Of a stretch of 64,000 nucleotides of DNA, positions 9,497 to 18,553 are shown one piece after another; within the stretch, counting starts at the first letter, position 1, and each line of letters opens with the position of its first letter. Both the position numbers and the translations under genes were made by a program. Below the pieces are notes generated by a model, which saw nothing but the letters and a program-made list of their open reading frames with translations, made no database searches and was not told the DNA's origin. This stretch comes from Bryobacteraceae bacterium (GTDB lineage: Bacteria; Acidobacteriota; Terriglobia; Bryobacterales; Bryobacteraceae). Location: assembly GCA_030041495.1 (NCBI GenBank), contig JASHNT010000140.1:56864-120863 (forward strand), in the 5' to 3' direction.

Positions 9497-10530
9497 GGCT
9501 TCGGCCTGTGAAGTTTTGGCCCCTGAAGCTTTGGCTTGCACTAGCCGGATCGGCGGGCGTGCTGCTGCTCACCTCCTGCATCGTTCTGGGACCGGGCTAT
9601 ATCGGACCCGTTCAGCCTCCGGTGCTCGACATTCCGGTGATGGTGTCCGATCTGCGAGCGGTGGAATACGGCGATCAGATCATCGCGTTCTTCAGCATCC
9701 CCAGGCTCAGCACGGAGGGTCAGACGCTGAAGAGCCTTCGCGCGATCGATTTCTACGCCGGTCCCGGCGCCGGCTCCGACATTCCGGATACGTGGGTGCA
9801 GTCGGCGGCGCATTACAGCGTGCCGGCGCCCAGCGGCAGCTCCACGCTGATCACCGGCCCCTATGAGTACCGCATTCCCACGCAGGCGTGGATTGGGAAA
9901 GACGTGGTGCTGCGCGTCCGCTCCACCGGGCCTAAGCGGCGGAGGTCGTTATGGTCGCTGCCCTTAGCGCTGAGCGTGACCGCGCCGCTCGTGCAGCCTA
10001 CCGGAGTGATGAGGGAAAGCCAGAAGGACGGAGTGCATCTAGTCTGGCAAGGGTCCGGACCGAAATATCGCGTGATGCGCTCGACCGGCAACGCCATGCC
10101 CGAAGCGATTGGGGAAACCGGCAAGTCAGAATTTGTGGACGGCTCCGCACAGTTCGGAACGACCTATCGTTATCAGGTTCTGGCGTTCGCGGACGACAAG
10201 CACCAGAGCCTGATCTCTGCGCCGACCGATCCCCTGACTCCGGTAGACGTTTTCCCGCCTGAAGTTCCCAAAGGCGTGACCGCTGAGCCGGGAGTCAATG
10301 CGATCGAACTCGAATGGGAGTTGAACACGGAGGCTGATTTCAGGGGCTACAACGTGTTCCGTTCCGTCGATAACGGACCGTACGTGAAGGTCGCGTCGCT
10401 GATCACGGCCGCGACTTATCATGATGCCGATGTGCAGCCCGGCAAGGTGTATCGCTACCAGGTCTCCGCGGTGGACCTGCTCAACAACGAAAGCGACCGC
10501 TGCCCACCTGTACAGGCGATGCCGCAATAG
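9493..10530 (+). CDS. lipoprotein with fibronectin type III domains
   Basis: The N-terminus is a lipoprotein signal with lipobox LLTSC, so the mature protein begins at the cysteine and should be anchored in the envelope. Two repeats of the fibronectin-III kind follow: one around residues 170-250 ([19 protein letters not shown]) and one at the C-terminus ([21 protein letters not shown], then [15 protein letters not shown]). The GTG at 9493 overlaps the hslU stop (GTGA); an alternative GTG at 9508 has a GAGG nine bases upstream and keeps the same lipobox. No catalytic residues were recognised. It may be a binding or scaffold lipoprotein cotranscribed with hslVU. Confidence 0.8.
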   Translation: MRLRPVKFWPLKLWLALAGSAGVLLLTSCIVLGPGYIGPVQPPVLDIPVMVSDLRAVEYGDQIIAFFSIPRLSTEGQTLKSLRAIDFYAGPGAGSDIPDTWVQSAAHYSVPAPSGSSTLITGPYEYRIPTQAWIGKDVVLRVRSTGPKRRRSLWSLPLALSVTAPLVQPTGVMRESQKDGVHLVWQGSGPKYRVMRSTGNAMPEAIGETGKSEFVDGSAQFGTTYRYQVLAFADDKHQSLISAPTDPLTPVDVFPPEVPKGVTAEPGVNAIELEWELNTEADFRGYNVFRSVDNGPYVKVASLITAATYHDADVQPGKVYRYQVSAVDLLNNESDRCPPVQAMPQ

Positions 10531-10608
10531 CGGCAGGCTCCGTCGTTCTCGTTAGGGGTGCTCTGAGGCCAATCCCCTTTGGCGGTCTACGTGCATCGCC
10601 CTAGCATC

Positions 10609-11115
10609 ATGGGTTCAAATTTCAGACACTACCCCTATCTGTGTTCGGAGCTGGTGTCGATCGCCACCAGGGACCAACCACAGGCCCCGGCGGTGCACGG
10701 CAATCTGGAAGCGATCGGAGAGCGATACGCGTTGCTGCTCACGGAAATCCCACTGGCCGTCGGCGCCAAGGTTGCTATCCGCCCCGGTACTCAGGTTTTG
10801 CATGGCACCGTCGCGTCATGTGAGTTCGAAGACCCGCTGGGCTACTTCATTGAACTGCAGTTTGGAGTTGCGTCCCGATGGTCCCGGGCAATGTTCGAGC
10901 CGGAGCACCTGACGGTGGCTGGCAAAAGCGATCCGGAGCCGGAGGCGCCTCGGGTTTTTCCCTTAGTGAGTACTGAGAAGTTTGTACCTAGCCGCTGCAA
11001 TTTGCGCGGCAATATCTGCACGACCGCTAATTCTCATGGGAGCGGCGCTCGTGGCTCGGCATCCGCGAGGCTGATCGGCTACCATCGCCGGCGAATCCTG
11101 CGCCGAGCCGGATAA
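10609..11115 (+). CDS. PilZ-like domain protein, uncharacterised
   Basis: The first 110 residues resemble small PilZ-like proteins seen in Solibacter-type genomes: YLCSELVSI, a conserved N-L-E-x-I segment, a PLAVGAKVAIRPGTQVLHGTV strand block, then GYFIELQFG and WSRAMFEPEHL. The RxxxR and D/N-x-S-x-x-G residues that bind c-di-GMP in true PilZ domains are not evident, so nucleotide binding is doubtful. I chose ATG 10609 over TTG 10579 because conserved sequence begins after it. The tail beyond about residue 130 has low complexity and looks unconstrained, so the natural end may have shifted. Confidence 0.6.
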   Translation: MGSNFRHYPYLCSELVSIATRDQPQAPAVHGNLEAIGERYALLLTEIPLAVGAKVAIRPGTQVLHGTVASCEFEDPLGYFIELQFGVASRWSRAMFEPEHLTVAGKSDPEPEAPRVFPLVSTEKFVPSRCNLRGNICTTANSHGSGARGSASARLIGYHRRRILRRAG

Positions 11116-11136
11116 CGGCGCCCTTCAAATTGCGTT

Positions 11137-11161
11137 CCGGGCAGCCCGGCTCTGCTACACT
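11137..11161 (+). promoter_or_regulatory. palindrome and -10 box before hicB
   Basis: CCGGGC-A-GCCCGG is a perfect inverted repeat at 11137-11149. TACACT at 11156-11161 is a plausible -10 box, with the hicB ATG 12 bases further on. The palindrome sits where a repressor would cover the spacer, which suits autoregulation of a toxin-antitoxin gene, but this is inference. Confidence 0.4.
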
Positions 11162-11173
11162 CAATTTTGAAAG

Positions 11174-11404
11174 ATGAAACAGGCGGCATCAGCCGAGGTT
11201 TTCAACCTCAAAGTTGAGTTCTCCCGCGAAATCGACGGCCGGTGGATCGCCGACATCCCGGCTTTGCCTGGAGTCACGGTCTACGGGCGAACTCGCAAGC
11301 AGGCTCTCGCAGCCGCGGAGGCACTGGCCTTGCGAGTGATCGCGGATCGGATTGAGCACGGTGAGGCTATGCCCGGTGAGATGACCGTGTCTTTCGCGGC
11401 GTAG
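11174..11404 (+). CDS. hicB: HicB-like antitoxin
   Basis: This 76-residue protein has the HicB partial RNase H fold pattern: FSREIDGRWIADIPALPGVTVYGRTRKQALAAAEALALRVI. No helix-turn-helix or ribbon-helix-helix DNA-binding domain follows, so it is the short form of HicB. In known pairs HicB binds and silences the RNase toxin HicA. Unlike the usual tandem arrangement, the HicA-like gene here is convergent, ending only 4 bases away on the other strand. Both genes appear intact. Confidence 0.8.
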   Translation: MKQAASAEVFNLKVEFSREIDGRWIADIPALPGVTVYGRTRKQALAAAEALALRVIADRIEHGEAMPGEMTVSFAA

Positions 11405-11408
11405 CCGT

Positions 11409-11630
11409 TTACAGATCCCTGGGCCGCAACCCCGTTTTCTCACCCAGCAACTTGAGTGCGCCAGGCCCCAGTTCCCTCCGATCATGATAGGCGAAGACGT
11501 AATCCGGCCAACCGGACTTCGCGAGGATGCGATGGGAGCCGGTCTGACGCTTGATCCGCCAGCCATTTCGCCGGAGTGCGGCTAGGACCACGCGGGCCTT
11601 GGTGGACGGCCATTGGGGCTCCTTTTTCAT
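11409..11630 (-). CDS. hicA: HicA-like mRNA interferase toxin
   Basis: A 73-residue dsRBD-like protein with the HicA signature: ALRRNGWRIKRQTGSHRILAK, in which His33 of G-S-H-R matches the catalytic histidine, and a C-terminal E-L-G-P-G-A-L-K-L-L helix. The middle strand differs from classical HicA (WPDYVFAYHDRRE) but keeps the spacing. Its ATG overlaps the stop of the 128-residue gene upstream by four bases, so it is translated as the second cistron of that operon rather than with hicB. The family cleaves mRNA at the ribosome-independent level. Confidence 0.8.
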   Translation of the reverse strand: MKKEPQWPSTKARVVLAALRRNGWRIKRQTGSHRILAKSGWPDYVFAYHDRRELGPGALKLLGEKTGLRPRDL

Positions 11631-12013
11631 TCGGCCTTCCCTTTAGAGGAGGCGATGTAGTGGCGGGGCAGGGTCGCCTCGAACATCCTCTCCGCGGCGT
11701 TCCAGGTCGTCGCCAACGGCACTCTCTTGGGGGCGACCCAGCCAATGTGACGGAAGAAGGATTTCGCTCTTACACCACCTGAGTGGCTTCCTCCATTAAT
11801 GGTGACCGTGAACGAGTTTCGCTCGCCTCTGGGCGCCGCCTTGACCGCAATCCTGCACTTGCTCCTGTCCCAGAGAATAACAACTGATTTGACTCCAGCC
11901 TCGATCAAAAGTCGGCACGCAGCGGCATTGAAGGCGATCAGGCCCAGCGGAGATACTGCAAGACTCGGGGTGCTAACTCGAACGGCGCTTCGCTGAAAGA
12001 CTTCGTAAGCCAC
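11627..12013 (-). CDS. conserved hypothetical protein coupled to hicA
   Basis: The 128-residue protein starts at GTG 12013 (MAYEVFQRSAVRV). It has a two-part look: an N-terminal segment IAFNAAACRLLIEAGVKSVVILWDRSKCRIAVKAAP and a C-terminal segment AKSFFRHIGWVAPKRVPLATTWNAAERMFEATLP. I do not recognise a named domain. It is similar in feel to single-copy proteins seen in acidobacterial genomes. Four-base overlap with hicA and a repeat array in the promoter suggest it may be a regulator or third component of the toxin-antitoxin locus. It is not clearly an RNA- or DNA-binding fold from sequence alone. Confidence 0.7.
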   Translation of the reverse strand: MAYEVFQRSAVRVSTPSLAVSPLGLIAFNAAACRLLIEAGVKSVVILWDRSKCRIAVKAAPRGERNSFTVTINGGSHSGGVRAKSFFRHIGWVAPKRVPLATTWNAAERMFEATLPRHYIASSKGKAE

Positions 12014-12014
12014 G

Positions 12015-12072
12015 ACTAAGTCCTCTAGGACTAAGTATACTCCACCTAAGTCTTTTATGCGAACCTAAGTCC
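12015..12072 (-). promoter_or_regulatory. promoter with four CTAAGT repeats upstream of the hicA operon
   Basis: Four copies of CTAAGT (ACTTAG on the coding strand) begin at 12016, 12031, 12046 and 12065. The first three are exactly 15 bases apart, the last 19. The first two copies with flanks form ACTAAGTCCT and AGGACTAAGT. TATACT at 12034-12039 on the minus strand is a good -10 box with the start codon about 20 bases downstream. The repeats both flank and overlap it, as operator arrays of autoregulated modules do. Confidence 0.6.
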
Positions 12073-12126
12073 AACCTCGAATGCGGCTCATGGGGCGGAC
12101 CGATAAATCGGTGCTAGCCTGTTCCC

Positions 12127-14829
12127 ATGAGGATTCTGGCGGCTCTTGCTCTTCTCCCGGGCCTCGTGTTGGCCCAAGCTCAGGCACCTACCAAGATCAC
12201 TTCGGTCGAAGGCATCACCGAGTATCGGCTGGCCAACGGACTTCAGGTCCTGCTCTACCCGGACAACTCCAAGCCGACATTCACGGTGAACGTCACGTAT
12301 ATGGTCGGGTCGCGGGAGGAGGGGTACGGCGAAACCGGGATGGCGCACCTGCTGGAGCACATGATGTTCAAGGGCAGCGCACACCATGGCGAGATCCTGG
12401 CTGAGCTCAACGCGCACGGAGCGGTGAACGAAAACGCATCCACCGATTACGACCGCACCAATTACTACGAGACGCTCAACTATACTCCCGAAAATCTGCG
12501 CTGGACTCTCGAGATGGAAGCCGACCGCATGGTCAACTCCTTCATCGCGAAAAAGGACCTCGATAGCGAGATGACGGTGGTGCGAAACGAGTTCGAACGC
12601 GATGAAAACAGCGCTGCCAATGTACTGGAGGAACGCGTACTCTCGACCGCGTATCTGTGGCACGCCTACGGCCGCGCGGTTATCGGCACGCGCAGCGACA
12701 TCGAAAAGGTCCCGATCGAAGCGCTTCAGGCTTTCTATCACAAGTATTACCAGCCCGATGACGCCATGCTGGTTTTGGCCGGAAAATTCGATCCGGACCA
12801 GGCGCTCACTGAGATCAACGCAACGCTCGGCGCGATTCCGAAGCCCACCCGCACTCTCACGCAACCCTACACTGAAGAACCGGCGCAGGACGGTGAACGC
12901 GAAGTCACTCTGCGCCGAACCGGCGGCGAGCAGATCGAGATGATGGCGTACCACATTCCCGCCGCGGCGCACCCGGATATGGCGGCCATCGAAGTTCTGG
13001 TGGAGCTGATGGGCGACCGCACTTCCGGCCGTCTGCGTAAGGCCCTGGTCGACACCAAGAAAGCCGTCTCGGCTTCGGCGGACGAAAACATGCTGCACGA
13101 CCCGGGCTACCTGTTGTTTTCGGCGCGCGTCGCCAAGGACGGCTCGCTCGACGACGTGGAGAAAACCATGCTGGGAGTGATCGGCGGAGTTGTGACGGAG
13201 CCCCCTTCGAAAGATGAAGTCGATCGGGCGCGCACCCGCTTACTGAATCGCACCGAACAATCACTCAAAAACTCGGCGCGGGTGGGGCTGGATTTGAGCG
13301 AGTGGAGCTCGATGGGCGATTGGCGGCTGCTGTTTCTGAATCGCGACCGTGTGGAACAGGTCACGCCGGAAGACGTCGCGCGCGTGGCCAAGACCTATCT
13401 GAAAGATTCCAACCGGACCATCGGCAAATTCATTCCCGAAGACAGTCCCGACCGAACGGTGATCCCTTCGGCGCCGGATCTCGAAGCTACGCTGCGCAAT
13501 TACAAGGGCAAAGCCGCGGTGGAAGCGGGCGAGGCATTCGATCCCAGTCCCGCCAATATCGAGGCTCGGGCGATCCGCGTGACGCTGCCCAGCGGAATCA
13601 AGATGGTGCTGCTGCCGAAGAAGAATCGGGGAGGCACGGTGACTGCGCAACTAGAGCTGCACTTCGGCGATGAGACCAGCCTGTTCGGCAAGGCGACGGC
13701 GGCGCAGATGGCGGGCAGCCTGCTCGGGCGCGGCACTGCGAAGCATACACGGCCGCAGCTTCAAGATGAAATGGACCGGCTGAAAGTGCAGGTACGCGCG
13801 AGCGGCGCTCTCGAGGGGGCGAATGCTTCCATAACGGCGGAGCGAGGCACGCTTGGCGATGCACTCCGCCTGGCAGCCGAAATCCTGCGCGAGCCCAGCT
13901 TCCCCGAATCCGAATTCGATCAGAACCGGCGCGCGGCGCTCGCGCGTCTCGAGAGCAGCCGCGACGATCCGCGCACGGTCGTCATTGAGCAGCGCTCGCA
14001 GTACATTTCGCCCTATCCGCCGGGCGACCCGCGCGCGGCCCGGAGCGCGGACGAGCAGGAGGCGGATCTCCAGAAAGTAACGCTCGACGACGCCAAGAAA
14101 TTCTACAGCGATTTCTACGGCGCATCCGACGCCGAATTTGTCGCGATCGGCGATTTTGATCCCGCTGAAGTGCAGAAGCTGGTGGCGGACTTATTCGGGG
14201 ATTGGAGAAGCCCCAAGCCTTACAAAGTCATCACGCGAACCTGGCAGAAGTTGACGCCGGTGGAACGCTCCACCGAGACTCCCGACAAAGCCGACGCGAA
14301 CTTCGCGATGATTTCGACCATGGCGATGACGCAGGACGATCCGGATTATCTGCCCATGGCCATGGCGGAGCTGATGCTCGGCGGCGATCAGAAGAGCCGC
14401 CTGTGGACCCGGGTACGGGAGAAGGACGGTTTGAGCTACAGCGTGAGCACTTCGTTTAGCGCGGGCGTGCAAGAGAAGTTCGCGACCTTCAGCGGGGCCG
14501 CGATTTGCGCTCCGCAGAATATCGGCAAGGTGGAGGCCGATTTCAAGGAAGAAATCGCGCGCGTCGTCCGCGCCGGATTTACCCAGGCCGAATTCGATGC
14601 GGCCAAGAAGGAGCTGCTCGATCAGCAGCAGGTACTCCGCTCGAGCGACCGGTCGCTGATGGGCTCCCTGCTCAACCAGGCGCACTACGGCTGGACCATG
14701 CAACGCACCATCGACCGTGAAGCCAAACTCGCCGCAATGACTCTGGACCGGGTGAATGCGGCCGCGCGAAAGTGGCTGGATCCGGCGTCCTTCGCCATCT
14801 TCAAAGCCGGGGATTTCGAAAAGAAGTAA
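12127..14829 (+). CDS. M16 family zinc metallopeptidase, periplasmic
   Basis: A 900-residue protein with a signal peptide ending near A-Q-A. The inverted zinc motif H-x-x-E-H is HLLEHMMF at residue 74, with the distal glutamate in RNEFERDEN about 77 residues later. The double-length plan, with an active N-terminal half and an inactive C-terminal half containing GLSYSVSTSFSAG, matches pitrilysin-type M16 proteins that form a clam-shell around short peptides. The C-terminal half lacks H-x-x-E-H. It stands alone, convergent with the orphan permease. It likely degrades peptides in the periplasm. Confidence 0.95.
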   Translation: MRILAALALLPGLVLAQAQAPTKITSVEGITEYRLANGLQVLLYPDNSKPTFTVNVTYMVGSREEGYGETGMAHLLEHMMFKGSAHHGEILAELNAHGAVNENASTDYDRTNYYETLNYTPENLRWTLEMEADRMVNSFIAKKDLDSEMTVVRNEFERDENSAANVLEERVLSTAYLWHAYGRAVIGTRSDIEKVPIEALQAFYHKYYQPDDAMLVLAGKFDPDQALTEINATLGAIPKPTRTLTQPYTEEPAQDGEREVTLRRTGGEQIEMMAYHIPAAAHPDMAAIEVLVELMGDRTSGRLRKALVDTKKAVSASADENMLHDPGYLLFSARVAKDGSLDDVEKTMLGVIGGVVTEPPSKDEVDRARTRLLNRTEQSLKNSARVGLDLSEWSSMGDWRLLFLNRDRVEQVTPEDVARVAKTYLKDSNRTIGKFIPEDSPDRTVIPSAPDLEATLRNYKGKAAVEAGEAFDPSPANIEARAIRVTLPSGIKMVLLPKKNRGGTVTAQLELHFGDETSLFGKATAAQMAGSLLGRGTAKHTRPQLQDEMDRLKVQVRASGALEGANASITAERGTLGDALRLAAEILREPSFPESEFDQNRRAALARLESSRDDPRTVVIEQRSQYISPYPPGDPRAARSADEQEADLQKVTLDDAKKFYSDFYGASDAEFVAIGDFDPAEVQKLVADLFGDWRSPKPYKVITRTWQKLTPVERSTETPDKADANFAMISTMAMTQDDPDYLPMAMAELMLGGDQKSRLWTRVREKDGLSYSVSTSFSAGVQEKFATFSGAAICAPQNIGKVEADFKEEIARVVRAGFTQAEFDAAKKELLDQQQVLRSSDRSLMGSLLNQAHYGWTMQRTIDREAKLAAMTLDRVNAAARKWLDPASFAIFKAGDFEKK

Positions 14830-14836
14830 AGCGTGT

Positions 14837-17456
14837 TCAAATATGCCGCAGCGCCACGGCTGCGTCGACCTGTGCGGCTCGCCGAGCGGGCAGGTAACAG
14901 GCGGCCAGGATCGCGGCCAGTAATGCCATGGCGGCGAAGATGAACGTCTCGAGATCGCGCGTGCTGACGCCGTACAGCAGCGTCGCCAGGTAGCGGCTCA
15001 AACCTAAGGCTCCGCTGACGCCCAGAGCCACGCCGATCAGGGCCAGCACCGCTCCTTCACGCAAAATCAGCTCGACGACTTGCGCGCGCTGCGCGCCCAA
15101 AGCCAGCCGGATTCCGATCTCCGCGGTTCGCAGCGTAACTAGGTAGGACATGACGCCGTAGACTCCGATCGACGCGAGGAAGAGGGCGATCACCCGAGAG
15201 AGCGGCATCGAAACGCCGGGGTCCGAGCGAATCCGCCAGGCGCTGCTCCAGAGTTTTGGCGTCGTAGACAGGTTGATCACGATCGATACCGGCGACGGTG
15301 CGTTCCAGAGCGGGGATCAGCGCGGCAGGATCTTTCGAAACACGGATGAGAAGGTTGGATCGCGACAAGCCGGACTGATGCTCCTGTTGGATGGTGCGAT
15401 AGAAGGAGGGGGTAACATCCCGGTCGAGCCCAGCCTGATGAATATCGCCCACCACGCCGACGATTTCCGCCCAGCCGCGGTCCGGCGAGTCCAGGCTCTT
15501 CGTGCTGATGCGATGCCCGAGCGGATCTTCACCAGGAAAGAATTTGCGGACGAAGGCCTGATTTATGACGACGTCCAAGGGCGCATCGCCGGAATCGGAT
15601 GGAGTAAGCAGGCGCCCTTCGATGAGTGGTACGCCGAGCGTGCGGAAATAATCCGCGCTAACGTCAATGAAGTCGGACAGAGGCGCTTGGCCGGCTGGCG
15701 GAAGCGGGCGATTCTCGATGATGAAGACGCCGCGGTTTCCACTGGTGCCTCCCGCGGGGATCGCTCCCACACTCGCTGACTCCACTCCCGGTAAGCTCCT
15801 CACCTGTTGCAGCAAGGCTTCCATGAACTCGCGCTGCCGGTCCAGACTCACGTAGCTGGGACCGGTCATATTGATACGCGCGGTCAAAACGTTGGCGGGA
15901 TTGAAGCCGGGATCCATGATGCGCAGGCGGTAGAAGCTTTTCGCCAGAAGGCCCGCGCCGATGGCCAAGGTCAACGAGAGCCCCAATTGCGCGACCACCA
16001 GGATCTGTCGCGCGCGGCGTACTCCGGCGCCTCCGCTTGCCGTTCGGGATTCGCCTTGCAAAACTTCTCGGACCCCAAAGCCCAAGGAGCCGAGCGCGGG
16101 AGCGAGGCCAAAAGCGACGCCGGTTAGCACGGTGACGAGCAGCGCGAAGATCGCGGTCGAAGAATCGATGGCGACCTCAGGTAAACCGGCGAGCGCTGTT
16201 TGCCGCATCGCGTTGAGTGCGCGAATCGCGAACATAGCCAGCCCGAGTCCGATGCCTCCGCCCAGCAGTGAGATTAACAGCGACTCGGTGAGAAGTTGCC
16301 CGACGATGCGCCGCCGGGGCGAGCCGAGAGCCACGCGCACGGCGATCTCTCTCCGCCGCGACGTCGCGCGCGCGAGCATCAGGTTCGCCACGGTGAAGCA
16401 GACAATCATCAGCATCAACGCCACTGCACCGGAGAAAACCAGCAGCGCGGGCCGCATGTCGCCGGTCAGGTGTTGCTGCAAGGGCTGGGAGACGAACTTG
16501 ATGGTTTGGAGAAAGCCCTGCCGCTTGTACGTTTCCGGGTATTCATTGGTGACCAGGGCGGTAAGACGATTCAGCTCCTGATTGATATCGCTGGGTGTGG
16601 CGGAGGGGTTCGCGCGGGCGACCATGTCCACGATGCGCATCGCTCTGCGCTGCCGCTGCTGCGCTTCATCGAGAGCCAGAGGAATCCACAGGTCGGAACC
16701 CTGCGGATAGTCGAACCAGCGCGGCATGATGCCGACCACTTGCGCGATGGCCCGGTCCAAACGGATCTTCTGCCCGACGATTGCGGAATTGCCACCGAAG
16801 CGGCGCTGCCACAGCGAGTAGCTCAGTAGGACGACTTTGTCGGCACCGGGCTTGTCCTCCTGGGGAAGGAACGTGCGCCCGTAGACTGGTTGAACCCGAA
16901 GCGTGGAAAAGAAGGACGCGGTGACTTGTCCGGCAACCAGCCGCTCCGCCTGATCCGCGCCGGTCCAGTTCACTCCGCTACTGTCGAACGCTCCCATATC
17001 GCGAATCGCGGAGTTGGAACTCAGATTTTCCCGAATGGTGAAGTAGTCCGGAGCCAGGCCCATTTCTCCGAACTTGGTCGTCTCCAACACGCTATACAGC
17101 TGGGCCGGGTGCGGGAACGGCAGCGGTCGCAATAGCACTGTATTCACAATGCTGAACATCGCGGCGGCTGCGCCGATTCCCAACGCGACGGTTAGTGCCG
17201 CAATCACGCTCCAGCCGGGCGTCTTGGTGAGCAACCGGACTGCGAACCGTAGGTCTTGATGAAGCGAATCCCACCACAGCCAGCGCCGGGACTCGTAAAA
17301 GCGCTCCTGGGTGCGGGTGAGATTGCCGAAGCCGCGGCGTGCTGCCGCCAAAGCCTCTTCCTCGCTTAGACCTTTCTCCCGATACCGGTCGGCCTCCAGG
17401 CGGATGTGGGCCTCGAGTTCGAAGAAGAAATCCCCGCTGCCGCGCTTGCGTTTCAT
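14837..17456 (-). pseudogene. acidobacterial duplicated orphan permease (ADOP/MacB type), frameshifted
   Basis: The protein starts with a cytoplasmic segment (EAHIRLEADRYREKGLSEEE) found in ADOP proteins, then a span, a MacB-PCD-like periplasmic domain, FtsX spans and a second module. The first frame runs from 17456 to past RRFDAALSG and then turns into nonsense ending at 15057. The missing end, FLASIGVYGVMSYLVTLRTAEIGIRLALGAQR and the last two spans, is in another frame down to 14837. About 12 residues lie between R-R-F and A-S-I-G-V-Y-G where about 15 are usual, so a small deletion near 15190-15200 is likely. It may be a real pseudogene or a sequence error. No ATPase lies adjacent, as is normal for orphan permeases. 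Confidence 0.85.
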
Positions 17457-17806
17457 GAGGCACCCTCAGGACCCAGCACCCGGCCAATGGCCCCGGCCAA
17501 TCTGCGCCAGCGCGAAGTCTCCACGGCCAGTTGTTTGCGGCCGGTTTTGGTCAGCGTGTAAAAACGCGCCTTGCGATTGTTGCCGGAGACGCCCCATTCG
17601 GCCGAGATCCATTCGCGGGCTTCCAGGCGCTGCAGGGCGGGGTAGAGAGCGCCGTGCTCGACCAGCAACTCCTCGCCGGAGCTGTCCTGGATCGCGCGAG
17701 CAATGCCTTGGCCATGCTGCGGCCCTAGCGCCAAAGTGCGCAGGATCAACAGGTCGAGGGTTCCCTGCAGGAGGGTCAGGCGTTCGATTTCTTCCCGGGT
17801 CGACAT
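17453..17806 (-). CDS. PadR family transcriptional regulator
   Basis: A 117-residue winged-helix protein with the PadR pattern: LLQGTLDLLILRTLALGPQHGQGIARAI, then GALYPALQRLEAREWISAEW and RKARFYTLTKTGRKQL. Its stop overlaps the permease start by four bases. PadR-ADOP pairs are common in this phylum, and the regulator is thought to control the permease. A strong promoter and a small inverted repeat lie just upstream, so autoregulation is plausible. Confidence 0.95.
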   Translation of the reverse strand: MSTREEIERLTLLQGTLDLLILRTLALGPQHGQGIARAIQDSSGEELLVEHGALYPALQRLEAREWISAEWGVSGNNRKARFYTLTKTGRKQLAVETSRWRRLAGAIGRVLGPEGAS

Positions 17807-17814
17807 TTGACCCG

Positions 17815-17843
17815 AGTATGCACCCGTTTGGGTAAGATGTCAA
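17815..17843 (-). promoter_or_regulatory. sigma70-type promoter of the padR-permease operon
   Basis: On the minus strand TTGACA (17838-17843) and CATACT (17815-17820) are separated by exactly 17 bases. The spacer contains ACCC-GTTT-GGGT (17822-17833), a short inverted repeat well placed to be a PadR operator. The start codon is nine bases beyond the -10 box. Confidence 0.7.
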
Positions 17844-17844
17844 C

Positions 17845-17881
17845 CCCAGCGGAATGCCCCAGCGGAATGCCCAGCGGAATG
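17845..17881. repeat. three tandem copies of CCCAGCGGAATG
   Basis: Perfect copies occupy 17845-17856, 17858-17869 and 17870-17881, with one extra C between the first two. They lie directly upstream of the -35 box of the padR promoter. They may be an operator or the product of replication slippage. Confidence 0.8.
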
Positions 17882-18012
17882 CCGAGTGGCTGCCGCTAAT
17901 CCGCGGCGCCGGTGGAGGTGCGCTCGGGCTCTTCGTTATCCGAAACGGCGGGTGTCGCGCGGCCGCGGTGCGCAGGTTCGCGTAGCCAGGGACTCGGTTT
18001 TACACTATAGAT

Positions 18013-18547
18013 ATGAGCGCGGCGAAGACTTAGCTGACAGCCGAAGAATTCGACAACTACCCGTTCGAGGAAGACAAGCGCTACGAGCTCGACCAGGGGG
18101 AGTTGATCGAGATCACCAGGCCCGTGTACCGGCATAACCGCGTTCTGAAGAACCTTCAGTTCGAATTGGAAGCGTTTCTGCGGCGCACGAAACAGGGAGA
18201 GCTTCTGATTTCCGAGAACCTCTATGCGCTCGCGCCGGGCGCCCGATCTCGCCGTCATTCTGGGCAACCGCCGGCAAGAGCTTGAGTAGTCCACGGTCAT
18301 CAAGATCATTCCCGAGATTGTCGCCGAAGTGCTTTCGCCCAGTGAAACGGCGCGCATGATCCAACGCAAGCTGAAGCAGTATTTCCAAGCCGGTGTGAAA
18401 GAGGTGTGGCTGATCTACCCGGAGGCCCGCGAGGTCGAAATCTGGACCGATCCAAACCCTCCAGAAAGTGCTCTCACGGGAGACGCAACCCTCCAATCGC
18501 CGCTGCTACCCGGCTTCGCACTGCCACTAACAGATCTGTTCTCATAA
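18013..18547 (+). pseudogene. Uma2 family (DUF820) endonuclease-like gene, inactivated
   Basis: From ATG 18013 the frame hits TAG after six codons, then continues LTAEEFDNYPFEEDKRYELDQGELIE, the usual Uma2 N-terminus with its conserved glutamates. After LYALAPG near 18240 the frame shifts. The PDLAVILG strand that carries the active-site Asp is in the new frame, interrupted by another TAG near 18289, and then VIKIIPEIVAEVLSPSETARM, QYFQAGVKEVWLIYPEAREVEIW and the final LPGFALPLTDLF follow. All parts of the PD-(D/E)XK-like protein are present but two stops and one shift separate them. TACACT at 18001-18006 may be its old -10 box. Confidence 0.85.
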
Positions 18548-18553
18548 GCGTCT

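Noticed and set aside
10548..10580. AGGGG/CCCCT pairing after the fibronectin-III lipoprotein gene as a terminator
   Set aside because: The stem is short and interrupted and is followed by only three T.
12088..13098. long minus-strand open frame opposite the M16 peptidase gene, and many similar long frames opposite real genes
   Set aside because: They lack family features and ribosome sites and are expected in high-GC DNA opposite coding sequence.
17845..17881. tandem repeats as a CRISPR array
   Set aside because: Units are 12-13 bases with no spacers and no cas genes are present.
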